Source: Gammaproteobacteria bacterium
GTDB lineage: Bacteria > Pseudomonadota > Gammaproteobacteria > Steroidobacterales > GCA-2729495
Length of the DNA stretch: 43,073 nt
Direction of reading: 5' to 3'
Assembly (NCBI GenBank): GCA_004357495.1
Contig: SMWD01000146.1
Location: forward strand, 1 to 43,073
This document shows, one piece after another, positions 31,178-39,983 of the stretch. Below the pieces are notes generated by a model, which saw only the letters and a list, made by a program, of their open reading frames with translations, was not told where the DNA came from and searched no databases. The number at the start of each line of letters is the position of its first letter. Position 1 is the stretch's first letter. The translations under genes and the position numbers were made by a program.

Positions 31178-32095
31178 TTACATGTATTCTTTGCGGTACC
31201 AATCGTTGACATCATCGCCGGTCGTCAGCCAGACGTCGTCGTGCCTGGTGATGTACTCGAATGCCCGTTTCAGGTGCTTGAACTTGTTCGGCTGACCGAC
31301 GAGGAACGTGTGCAGGCAAATCGGCATGCACCGCGCATTGGTCGCGCCTTCCTCATATAACACGTCGAACTGATCGATAATCATGTCACCGAAGGCCTCG
31401 GACGAGATACCGAGGTTCAGGAAACACGGGATGTCGTTGATCTCGACCGTATACGGCACCGAGATCAGATTATTGTTCGGCGTGTTGAAACGGAACGGAT
31501 GATCATCGCAGGTGTAGTCACACAGGTACTCCACGCCGAATTCTTCGAGCAGACGCGGCGTGTTATCCGTGTGCGTCAGGAACGGCGAAAGCCAACCCTT
31601 GGTCTTGCGGCCGAGCGCTTCTTGCATCGGGTCCAGTGTTGCCTGGAGAATCTCGCGCTCGCGCTCCTCGTCGAGGGCGTGGACGATGTCCCCATTGGCA
31701 TCCGTGACATTGCCGATGAAGTTCGCCGGCGCATTATTGATGCCGTGACCGATCCAGGCCCAGTTGCGTTTCTCGCCTTCCTCGATGATCCGCGGGTATT
31801 CGCGAATGATTTCGGCGTTCAGACACACGGTGGCGCGCATGCCGCAGGCATCCATCATATCCATCATGCGCCACAACCCGACACGGTTACCGTAATCGCG
31901 CCAGCCGTAGTTCAGCGGATCGGGGCTGAAAATCTGGGTGCCGGGAATCAACGGCGTGCCCTTGATCGCGGCCGGGAAATGCTCGATGTTGATATACGGG
32001 ATCACGGCCACGCGCGCGCCGTCCGGCAGCTTGAACGGCTCGCGGTCGATGATCGGCACGTAATCGTAATGTCTGGATTGCGTCAGCTCAGCCAT
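31178..32095 (-). CDS. Polysaccharide-deacetylase-fold hydrolase, PuuE allantoinase-like
   Basis: YGWRDYGNRVGLWRMMDMMDACGMRATVCLNAEII, EEGEKRNWAWIGHGINN, ARCMPICLHTFLVGQPN. Confidence 0.85.
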   Translation of the reverse strand: MAELTQSRHYDYVPIIDREPFKLPDGARVAVIPYINIEHFPAAIKGTPLIPGTQIFSPDPLNYGWRDYGNRVGLWRMMDMMDACGMRATVCLNAEIIREYPRIIEEGEKRNWAWIGHGINNAPANFIGNVTDANGDIVHALDEEREREILQATLDPMQEALGRKTKGWLSPFLTHTDNTPRLLEEFGVEYLCDYTCDDHPFRFNTPNNNLISVPYTVEINDIPCFLNLGISSEAFGDMIIDQFDVLYEEGATNARCMPICLHTFLVGQPNKFKHLKRAFEYITRHDDVWLTTGDDVNDWYRKEYM

Positions 32096-32191
32096 GGCAC
32101 ACCTCTGTCTGTTTCTGTTTTCGATTACCGGAATCGGGAAATCACTGATAGAAATTGCTCGCGGACTCTCGTCGTAGCACTGCGGACCCTC

Positions 32192-32821
32192 TCAAAGGCC
32201 ATTCAGATACTCCATGACCTCGGCCTTGCTGATGACATCTCCGTATTTGGCGTTGATGTCGAACAGGTTTGCTTCATGCGGGCCCTCGTGGCGATCGCCG
32301 ATCAACTCACGCGGGCAGATCGGCCGGAACCCGTACTGCACGCAATCCACGGCGGTCGCGCGTATGCAACCGGACGTCGTGCAACCGGTAATAATAAGAG
32401 TGTCGACATCCAGACCGTTCAGCGTCGCGACCAGCGACGTGCCGAAAAACGCACTGGCATACTGCTTGATGATGATCGGCTCACCCTCTTTCGGGACGAC
32501 TTCCTCGCAAAACTCGGCATACGGGTTGCCGAGTACCAGGTCCCTCAGGACCGGCGCCTTTTTTATCCAGACGCCACCGTCCTCGTAGTTCGGCGGCGTA
32601 TACAAAACTCGCGTATGAATGATGGTCACGCCCTTTTCGCGGGCGAGATCCAGAAAATCAGGCATTTCCTTGACGCATTCGACGACGCCGGGCGCGTACA
32701 ACGCTGAACCCTCGGTCGTATAACCCTGCAACAGGTCGATGACGATGACTGCGGACTTCTTGCCGAAGCCGAGGCGGCTGTCCCAGACGCCTGCGTAATT
32801 TTTATCGGCATTATCAGCCAT
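32192..32821 (-). CDS. Isochorismatase-family cysteine hydrolase (N-carbamoylsarcosine/ureidoacrylate amidohydrolase-like)
   Basis: SAVIVIDLLQGYT (Asp), IIIKQYASAFFGT (Lys), TLIITGCTTSGCIRATAVD (Cys). Confidence 0.92.
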   Translation of the reverse strand: MADNADKNYAGVWDSRLGFGKKSAVIVIDLLQGYTTEGSALYAPGVVECVKEMPDFLDLAREKGVTIIHTRVLYTPPNYEDGGVWIKKAPVLRDLVLGNPYAEFCEEVVPKEGEPIIIKQYASAFFGTSLVATLNGLDVDTLIITGCTTSGCIRATAVDCVQYGFRPICPRELIGDRHEGPHEANLFDINAKYGDVISKAEVMEYLNGL

Positions 32822-32897
32822 GACGCTCCCCTCTCTTATTTCACTCTCATTATCAGGAATCGCGACAGCCCGGTCCTATCGACCCGGCGGCAAGCAG

Positions 32898-32927
32898 AAA
32901 AACCAGCCTCCGGATGATCCGGAGACT
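32898..32927 (-). terminator. Rho-independent terminator candidate (minus strand)
   Basis: Minus strand AGTCTCCGG-atcat-CCGGAGGCT-GGTTTTT (9-bp stem with one G-T pair). Confidence 0.6.
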
Positions 32928-32937
32928 CGAGGATATT

Positions 32938-33159
32938 TTACTTATTCGCGCCCAGACGGCCCATGGTGTCACCGTTACCGCCAGGCTGCAATAGTGTACG
33001 CGGCACTGCCGGCAGTCCGTTCGCAGGCTGGAAACCGGCACGCGCGGCAAACGCCGGTAATTGCCGGTCGGCGGCGTCCGCGCAGGACGGCGCTGACTGA
33101 CCGTAGGTTGGATGACAGGCCGGGTGAGCTGCCAACGCCTTACCCATCGCCGCAACCAT
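32938..33159 (-). CDS. Possible small protein (73 aa) upstream of the terminator
   Basis: ORF MVAAMGKALAAHPACHPTYGQ... ends just before the minus-strand terminator; weak evidence otherwise. Confidence 0.3.
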   Translation of the reverse strand: MVAAMGKALAAHPACHPTYGQSAPSCADAADRQLPAFAARAGFQPANGLPAVPRTLLQPGGNGDTMGRLGANK

Positions 33160-33232
33160 GCCCTATATAATAGGCAACAGCTAAATTCGGCCGTCTACCC
33201 GGACGGCTTCAATCGGTTACGAGGTAAACGTC

Positions 33233-33835
33233 ATGGCACAAGCAGCACACGCAGCACAAGCACAGGATCAGGGGCGAAAAAAGTCCAACGTCGTCGAAAA
33301 CATGAAGATGAAAAGCGGCTTCGAAGGCCATGAGACCGAGCTCGGCCAGGCGTTTTCGATCGTTCTGAAGCAACTCGGCAGCCATGCCGGCTACGCACAC
33401 GAACTCAACGACCCGCTGGTCAAGGCACACCTGATGGCGATCCAGTTCGCCAAGGTCAACGGTACGATTGCCGACTACGTCGCGTACGACGTCGAGATGA
33501 TGGCGCCGATCAACGCGCGCATGAAAAATGTCATCGACAAGACCGGCGAGCGGGAAGTCGCACTGGTCGGCCTGTTCGATCGCACGGCCTGCCACTATGC
33601 GCTGGCTCTGGACAGCGGCGGCACGGGCAACACGCGCACGTGGACCTCGCCGTTCAAGACGGTCCTCGATGCGGCACAGGGCATCGGCCAGTTCGCAGGC
33701 CTGACCGAGGAATACATCCACGAGAACTGGACGAAGCCGCGCCTGATCGGCTACGCCAAGGCGATGGGCGTTACGATTAGGGTCTCGGATCTCGATGAGA
33801 ACCGGCGGATCACCTGCGAACTCGTCGAAGACTGA
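33233..33835 (+). CDS. Conserved-looking hypothetical protein (200 aa)
   Basis: Own TATAAT (33166-33171) upstream, RBS-like aggtaa before ATG, strong terminator downstream; no recognised family. Confidence 0.75.
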   Translation: MAQAAHAAQAQDQGRKKSNVVENMKMKSGFEGHETELGQAFSIVLKQLGSHAGYAHELNDPLVKAHLMAIQFAKVNGTIADYVAYDVEMMAPINARMKNVIDKTGEREVALVGLFDRTACHYALALDSGGTGNTRTWTSPFKTVLDAAQGIGQFAGLTEEYIHENWTKPRLIGYAKAMGVTIRVSDLDENRRITCELVED

Positions 33836-33855
33836 AGCGCCTCGACAATCGATCG

Positions 33856-33881
33856 AAAACCCGGCCCCGGCCGGGTTTTTT
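33856..33881 (+). terminator. Rho-independent terminator
   Basis: aaaacccggccccggccgggtttttt: GC-rich stem followed by T6. Confidence 0.85.
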
Positions 33882-33977
33882 GTGCCCACGGCCAGTCACC
33901 GCACTGTTTTTTTAGCCCCGACCCCGCGATACTGCAATACGGGGACACGGGCATCGAGACGAATCTACGAGGGTGAC

Positions 33978-35309
33978 ATGAGCCGGCTGCGAAAATTTCT
34001 GCTGATGCTGGTGCTGTTGCTGGTCGGCCTGAACCTGCTGTACTTTGAGGATCCATGGCTCTGGCGGCGTTACGTGCAGACGCTGATGCAATTGACCGGC
34101 GATGCGCCGCAACTGCTAACACCCTCCGAACCGGTTACCGGAGACGGCTCCTACCGCCTGCCGGTCGCCGAACAGGACCAGCGCACGATCTCGCGGCAGG
34201 CCCTGCAGTCCGCGGAAGACTTCGCCGCGCGCTTCGATTCGTACGCCCTGATCGTGCTGCACAAGGGCACTATTCAGACGGAGTGGTATGCAGACGGCTG
34301 GGATGAGACCCGCCTGACGCAATCGCAGTCGATGCACAAATCGCTGCTGGCGATCCTGATCGGCACGGCCATCGAAGCCGGCATCATCGGCTCGATCGAG
34401 GACCCGATCGGGCGCTACATTCCCGAGTGGGATGAGGATCCGCGCGGCGACATCACGCTGCGGGAATTGATGATGATGTCGTCCGGCCTGGCCCAGTACA
34501 CCTTCACGCTGAATCCGTTCACAGACGATTTTCGCTGGCTGTACTCCGGCGATACGAAACCCGTGGTCCTGCGCACGCCGATGGCCGACTGGTCGCCCGG
34601 CAAACGCTTCGACTACAACAACATCAATGCCGAACTGCTCGGCATGGTCATCGAAGGCGCCAGCGGTCAGCGTTATGCCGACTACCTCGAACAACACCTG
34701 TGGGCACCACTCGGTGGCGACACGGCGCGGGTCTGGCTCGACAGCGAGTTCGGCAAAGCCTTCACGTCCTGTTGCCTGATGGCCACGGCACGCGACTGGG
34801 CTCGCGTCGGTCAACTGATGCTGAACAAGGGCCGCATCAATGACCAGCGCATCGTGACGGCCGGCTGGATCGACCGGATGGTCGCGCAATCGCCGGTATC
34901 GATGTGGTATGGCCTGCAGACGTGGCTTGCCTATCCGGAGAAAGCAAACCCGCGCAGCCTGAAGTCCGCGGCCGGCGGCGCTTACCGCCGCACCGAGCCG
35001 TTCCTGGCCCACGATGTCTATTACTTCTCGGGCCGCGGCGCGCAGCGCGTGTATGTCGTGCCGTCGTACGATCTGGTCATCGTCCGACTGGGGCCGGCGC
35101 TCGGCCCGCAACCGCTCAAGTCCGGCTGGGACAACGCGTTTCTCGTCAACAGCATGATTCGCGGTATCGACCAACGGACTGCACGCGCCCGCGCGGCCGC
35201 GCGCCAACAGATGATCAAAGCGCAGACACCGGTCGAGCAGATCATCGGCCGGCCACCGCATGCCCCCACGCCACGGACCGATGATCGACCTGGCGCATGG
35301 GCAGACTAG
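33978..35309 (+). CDS. Beta-lactamase/class C-type serine hydrolase, membrane-anchored
   Basis: SMHKSLLAILIG (SxxK), FDYNNINAELLG (YxN), TM LLMLVLLLVGLNLLYF; start MSRLRKF at 33978. Confidence 0.9.
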   Translation: MSRLRKFLLMLVLLLVGLNLLYFEDPWLWRRYVQTLMQLTGDAPQLLTPSEPVTGDGSYRLPVAEQDQRTISRQALQSAEDFAARFDSYALIVLHKGTIQTEWYADGWDETRLTQSQSMHKSLLAILIGTAIEAGIIGSIEDPIGRYIPEWDEDPRGDITLRELMMMSSGLAQYTFTLNPFTDDFRWLYSGDTKPVVLRTPMADWSPGKRFDYNNINAELLGMVIEGASGQRYADYLEQHLWAPLGGDTARVWLDSEFGKAFTSCCLMATARDWARVGQLMLNKGRINDQRIVTAGWIDRMVAQSPVSMWYGLQTWLAYPEKANPRSLKSAAGGAYRRTEPFLAHDVYYFSGRGAQRVYVVPSYDLVIVRLGPALGPQPLKSGWDNAFLVNSMIRGIDQRTARARAAARQQMIKAQTPVEQIIGRPPHAPTPRTDDRPGAWAD

Positions 35310-37051
35310 CCGAGGCAACATTGCTGCTGCTGGTGGCGTGCACCCTCGCCGCGTGCGACCCCGAACCGATGCGCACGGACGCGGACATCATCGTCGTTGG
35401 TGCCGGCATCGCCGGGCTATCGGCCGCACTGGAGGCCAGCGGCGCCGGCGCCGATACCCGCGTAATCCTGATCGAGACGTCTTCGATGCCCGGTGGCCAC
35501 GCCGTGCAGGCCGGCGGCTTCGCGCTCGTCGGCACGCCGCTGCAGGAAAAAAAGGGGCACGCCGATTCTCCCGAGATCGCATATCGCGACCTGATGGCAT
35601 GGGGAGAGGATGCCGATCCGGCCTGGGTACGATTATTCGCCGACCGGTCGCGTGTGGATATCCATGACTGGCTGACCGCGCTGGGCGTAAATTTCAATAT
35701 CCTGCTCGACACGCCGGAGACCACGGTACCGCGATTCCATTTCGCCGGCGGCACCGCGGTCAACGTCATCGTGCCGATGTTACGCGAAGCCTATGGCCGC
35801 AAGAACCTTCGCTTCGTCATGAATGCGCGCGTCGACGATCTGATCGATCTGGACGGGGCGATCGGTGTCAGACACCGAAACACGCGCACCGGGAAGTCCG
35901 GGGTACTACTTGCGCCATCCGTGATACTCGCGACCGGTGGCTTTCAGAGCAACCTCGAAGTCGTCCGGGCGCACTGGCCCGTGGCACTGGCCGCTCCGGA
36001 ACGCCTGTTGATCGGTGCCGGACACAACGCGACCGGCGATGGCATTTCGATCGCGCAGGCGTATGACGTATCGCTGCACCGGATGGATCACCAGGTCACG
36101 TTCATCAACGGCCTGCCCAATCCCCGCGACCCGACACGCGGCCTGCATGTCACCAATCCCGCGGCTTTGTGGGTCGACGCGAGCGGCCGGCGCTTCGTTA
36201 ACGAGGCCGCGGACTCGAAACAGACCGAAGCCGCCGGCCTCGCACTGACGCCCCAGACGCACTGGCTGATCTTCGATGCACAAGGCCGCCGCAAGCTGCG
36301 GCTGCGCGGCGCGCCGTGGCTGAACCCGAAGACCATAGCCAACGAGATACTCGGCGACCCGGACACCACCCACAGAGCCGACACGATTGCCGCACTCGCG
36401 GTCGTGGCCGGTCTGCCGGCCGCTGCATTACCAGCCACGGTCGATCGCTATAACCGGTTCGTGGCGGCGGGCCGGGACGAAGACTTCCAGCGATTCCCCG
36501 GCGCCGACGGCGTGGCGCTGACAACCCCGCCCTATTTCGCCATGCAGTTGTTTCCGATGACGCGCAAGAGCCTGGGCGGGTTGACAATCGATCTGCAAGG
36601 ACGCGTCGTCGATGACACCGGTCAGGCCATCGACGGCCTGTACGCCGCCGGCGAACTGACCGGCGTCGCCGGCATCAACGGCAGCCACGGCGGCTCGGGT
36701 ACCTTCCTTGCACCATCGGTACTGACCGGCCGGATCGCCGGCGCCTCCGCGGCGACCTACGCAAAGACCAGCAACACCGTCAGCCGCGCCACCTGGAGCG
36801 TCACTTCTCCGCTGGCGGATACGCCGGCGAATCACACGACCGGGGCCGTGCCACTGCTGACCGCCGGGCAACTCGAGACACTGCTGGCAGCCGACCGCAG
36901 CGGCTACTGGCATTTCGGACGTGCGCATGCCGTCGTGCTGGAACGGAAATACACCTGTACGCGCTGCCACACACACGGATGGCCAACCGGGCCGGCCACA
37001 ACCACGGAACAACGACTCGTGCAAATCGAGAGCTGCACGAATTGTCATTAG
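35297..37051 (+). CDS. Lipoprotein FAD-dependent oxidoreductase (fumarate reductase/flavocytochrome c-like) with two C-terminal CXXCH motifs
   Basis: LLLLVACTLAACDPE lipobox; IIVVGAGIAGLSAALEASGAG; GINGSHGGSGTFLAPSVLTGRIAG; C-term CTRCH...CTNCH-stop. Confidence 0.9.
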   Translation: MGRLAEATLLLLVACTLAACDPEPMRTDADIIVVGAGIAGLSAALEASGAGADTRVILIETSSMPGGHAVQAGGFALVGTPLQEKKGHADSPEIAYRDLMAWGEDADPAWVRLFADRSRVDIHDWLTALGVNFNILLDTPETTVPRFHFAGGTAVNVIVPMLREAYGRKNLRFVMNARVDDLIDLDGAIGVRHRNTRTGKSGVLLAPSVILATGGFQSNLEVVRAHWPVALAAPERLLIGAGHNATGDGISIAQAYDVSLHRMDHQVTFINGLPNPRDPTRGLHVTNPAALWVDASGRRFVNEAADSKQTEAAGLALTPQTHWLIFDAQGRRKLRLRGAPWLNPKTIANEILGDPDTTHRADTIAALAVVAGLPAAALPATVDRYNRFVAAGRDEDFQRFPGADGVALTTPPYFAMQLFPMTRKSLGGLTIDLQGRVVDDTGQAIDGLYAAGELTGVAGINGSHGGSGTFLAPSVLTGRIAGASAATYAKTSNTVSRATWSVTSPLADTPANHTTGAVPLLTAGQLETLLAADRSGYWHFGRAHAVVLERKYTCTRCHTHGWPTGPATTTEQRLVQIESCTNCH

Positions 37052-37065
37052 ATTCATCCCGTCAT

Positions 37066-38451
37066 ATGCCACCAGCAACCGACCGATCGCAACCAGACTA
37101 CCCCTCCAATGCCTACGCATGGTACGTCGTGGTTGTCCTCACGGCCGCCTACGTCGTATCGTTCCTCGACCGGCAGATCCTCGCACTGCTCGTCGAACCG
37201 ATTCGCATCGACCTCGGCCTGACGGATACCCAGATGGGCCTGATCATGGGTTCTGCGTTCGCGCTGTTTTACACCATCCTCGGCATCCCGATCGGCTGGC
37301 TGGCCGACCGGTTCAGCCGGCGCGGTATTATCGCCGCCGGCATCACCATCTGGTGCCTGATGACGGCCGCCTGCGGCCTGTCGCGGAATTTTACTCAGCT
37401 GTTCCTTGCACGCGTCGGCGTGGGTGTGGGTGAGGCGACATTGAATCCGGCTGCGTTGTCGCTGATCAGCGATTACTTTCCGCGTGAACGCCGCGGGCGC
37501 GCCATCAGTTTCTACAACATGGGTGTCGCGCTGGGTGCGGGCATCGCGTTGATCATCGGCAGCCGCATCATCGGCAAGGTGATCGACGCACCCCCGATCA
37601 CCTTGCCGGTGGTCGGGGAAATCTACGCGTGGCAGACCGTCTTTCTGATCGTCGGGCTGCCCGGCCTCGTCATCGCGGCGCTGATGATCACGGTGCGCGA
37701 GCCGAAGCGTCACGACAAACTGCGCCTGCCGATCGACCCGCAAGCGGCCGCCGGAGGAGCAATCAACCCGGAAGTGACCGAAACACTGTCGATTCTCGAC
37801 ACGATCCGTTATCTGCGCGAACGGTGGCAGGTCTACGGCAGCCATTTCCTCGGCATGTCCGTCGTCACGTGCATCGGTTATGCGTTCCTGTTCTGGATAC
37901 CGACGATGTTCATCCGCACCTGGGGCTGGGATATCCCGACGATCGGCCTCGCGTACGGCCTGGTAAACCTGATTGCAGGGCCGATCGGTGTCAACCTCGG
38001 CGGCTGGTTCGCCGACATCCTCTACCGACGCGGCCACCGGGACAGTCACATGCGGGCCTGCTTTTGCTTCGCGCTGCTTTTCGTGCCGTGCTCGGTGCTC
38101 GTGCCGCTCATGCCCGGCCCTGAACTTGCCATCGCCATGCTCGTTCCGGCCAGCGTGGGGGCGGGAGGCGTCACCGCCACCGGGGTCGCGGCGCTGATGA
38201 TGATCACGCCAAACCAGCTGCGTGGCCAGACGACTGCACTGTATTACCTGGTCATCAACATCCTCGGGCTGTCCGTCGGCGGCGTCGCCGTCGGCGCCAT
38301 CACCGACTACGTATTCGGCGATGGGGCGGCGTTGCGATACACCCTGGCAGTTGTCGCGGCAGGCGCCGGCTGCGCGGCGATCGGTTTCCTGTGGGCCAAC
38401 CTCGCGTACTATCGCAAGGCCATCGATGAAGCCGAGAGCTGGTCGGACTAG
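37066..38451 (+). CDS. MFS transporter (spinster-like)
   Basis: AAYVVSFLDRQILALLVEPIRIDLGLTDTQMGLIMGSAFALFYTILGIPIGWLADRFSRR. Confidence 0.92.
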   Translation: MPPATDRSQPDYPSNAYAWYVVVVLTAAYVVSFLDRQILALLVEPIRIDLGLTDTQMGLIMGSAFALFYTILGIPIGWLADRFSRRGIIAAGITIWCLMTAACGLSRNFTQLFLARVGVGVGEATLNPAALSLISDYFPRERRGRAISFYNMGVALGAGIALIIGSRIIGKVIDAPPITLPVVGEIYAWQTVFLIVGLPGLVIAALMITVREPKRHDKLRLPIDPQAAAGGAINPEVTETLSILDTIRYLRERWQVYGSHFLGMSVVTCIGYAFLFWIPTMFIRTWGWDIPTIGLAYGLVNLIAGPIGVNLGGWFADILYRRGHRDSHMRACFCFALLFVPCSVLVPLMPGPELAIAMLVPASVGAGGVTATGVAALMMITPNQLRGQTTALYYLVINILGLSVGGVAVGAITDYVFGDGAALRYTLAVVAAGAGCAAIGFLWANLAYYRKAIDEAESWSD

Positions 38452-39494
38452 CAGGCAAACGCCGCGGCGATCATCGCGTCGAGCTGCTCCCGCTGCGCAA
38501 GCAGCGATCTGGCCACCGTCAACTGACCGGCCGCCCGCACCTGGTTGTGCTCCGAACGACTCGTGAAACGTGCCGGGTTCCAGCCGAAGTAGGTCTCGTT
38601 CAGCGCATCGGCACAGAAACGTGCGCCCAGTTCGATGAGTATGGAATGAGTTGCGGCGACAATCGCCGAGGACTCCGCCGGCGTGATCCAGCCGCGCGCG
38701 ACCTCCGCGTACCCTCCGATCGCGCTCTCGAACAACGCCGCCGCGAACTCACCGTAACGGCTGTTCTCGCTGGCCGGGTTACACCATGAACGCATGGCGT
38801 CGCCGAGCTCGAGCGGTAACGGCATGTGCGTGATCGTATCGAGATCGATCAGGCACAGCGCCTCGTCGGAATCGCGTGCAAACAATATATTGTTGATTTT
38901 CGGATCACCGTGCACGATGCGATCCGGGGTCGGCGGCCATACCGGCACCAGGTCGGCCGCGGCGAGTATCTCGTTGCCCAGCGCCGCGATCTTCGCGTAC
39001 TGCGGATGGTCGGCACGGCGGGCCAGCGTCTCGCGCAGGAATCGAAGGTGCCGGGGCGTATCGTGGATACCCGGCCGCTCGGTCGCAAAGGTGTGCGTCA
39101 GGCTGTCGACCGAGCGATGGAAGCGGGCCAATAAACCCCCTGCCGAACGGGCGTGCCCGACGGTCGGCAGCGAGTCGTGGCTGATGCCGTCGATATGCGT
39201 CAGCAGCCGCCAGGTCCGCCCGTCGAACCGCACGCACAGCTTGCCGTCCTGCGTCGGGACGAGTCGGCAGGTGCGCAACCCGCTCGCCGCAAGGTGGCGG
39301 GTCAGCGCATCGATGTCCGCATTGACCGCCACCGGGAACATGTCGTTAACACACTGCAGCACATAGCGTTCGCCAGCGGGCGCCCCGACCCGCCAGGTGC
39401 GGTTAATCAGCCCGTTGCCGAGCGGTTCGACCCGCGCGCCCGCAAGCCCGTAGCTGGCCAGCACGGCGCCGGTCTGTGACTTCGAATTATCCAT
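38448..39494 (-). CDS. APH-family phosphotransferase (aminoglycoside phosphotransferase / NahK-like kinase fold)
   Basis: PLGNGLINRTWRV, IVHGDPKINNILF, ALCLIDLDTITHMPLPLELGDAMRS; start MDNSKSQTG at 39494 preferred. Confidence 0.88.
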   Translation of the reverse strand: MDNSKSQTGAVLASYGLAGARVEPLGNGLINRTWRVGAPAGERYVLQCVNDMFPVAVNADIDALTRHLAASGLRTCRLVPTQDGKLCVRFDGRTWRLLTHIDGISHDSLPTVGHARSAGGLLARFHRSVDSLTHTFATERPGIHDTPRHLRFLRETLARRADHPQYAKIAALGNEILAAADLVPVWPPTPDRIVHGDPKINNILFARDSDEALCLIDLDTITHMPLPLELGDAMRSWCNPASENSRYGEFAAALFESAIGGYAEVARGWITPAESSAIVAATHSILIELGARFCADALNETYFGWNPARFTSRSEHNQVRAAGQLTVARSLLAQREQLDAMIAAAFAC

Positions 39495-39626
39495 CGGGCT
39501 GCGACCGTACCGCAGCACGTGAATATGTCAAGAATCCCGGCTCCCGGGCCCCGGGCCCCGGGACCAGTTAGCAAAAATACCGGGCCAGATTGACACCATA
39601 GGGTCAGACTGGGTAACGTAGCAGGC

Positions 39627-39983
39627 ATGGAATTAACACAAAATGTACCCGCGGGGCCATCGCTGACATTCACCGACGCCGCCGCCCTGAAAGTCAGTGA
39701 CCTGATCGCACAGGAAGAAAATGACGACCTGATGCTGCGCGTATTCATCAGCGGCGGCGGCTGCTCCGGCTTCCAGTACGGCTTCACCTTCGATGAGGAA
39801 ATTCAGGAAGGCGACCGGCAATTCGAGAACCAGGGCGTCACGCTGCTGGTCGACCCGATGAGCATTCAGTACCTGATCGATGCCGAGATCGACTATAAAG
39901 AAGATCTCGAAGGCTCGCGATTCGTTATTCGCAACCCGAATGCGAAGACGACCTGCGGCTGCGGCTCCTCGTTCTCGGTCTGA
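39627..39983 (+). CDS. erpA: Iron-sulfur cluster insertion protein ErpA
   Basis: [66 protein letters not shown]. Confidence 0.95.
   Translation: MELTQNVPAGPSLTFTDAAALKVSDLIAQEENDDLMLRVFISGGGCSGFQYGFTFDEEIQEGDRQFENQGVTLLVDPMSIQYLIDAEIDYKEDLEGSRFVIRNPNAKTTCGCGSSFSV

Noticed and set aside
31499-32707. 402-aa + strand ORF
   Set aside because: Antisense to the PuuE-like and isochorismatase genes.
33898-33920. T7 run (actgtttttttagc) as a second terminator
   Set aside because: No adequate GC stem directly upstream.
34116-35321. 401-aa minus ORF
   Set aside because: Antisense to the serine hydrolase.
37054-38049. 331-aa minus ORF, Asp/Arg-rich
   Set aside because: Antisense to the MFS gene.
39590-39619. 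TTGACA...TAACGT as erpA promoter
   Set aside because: The -10 match is poor and would lie about 8 bp from the ATG; not reliable.
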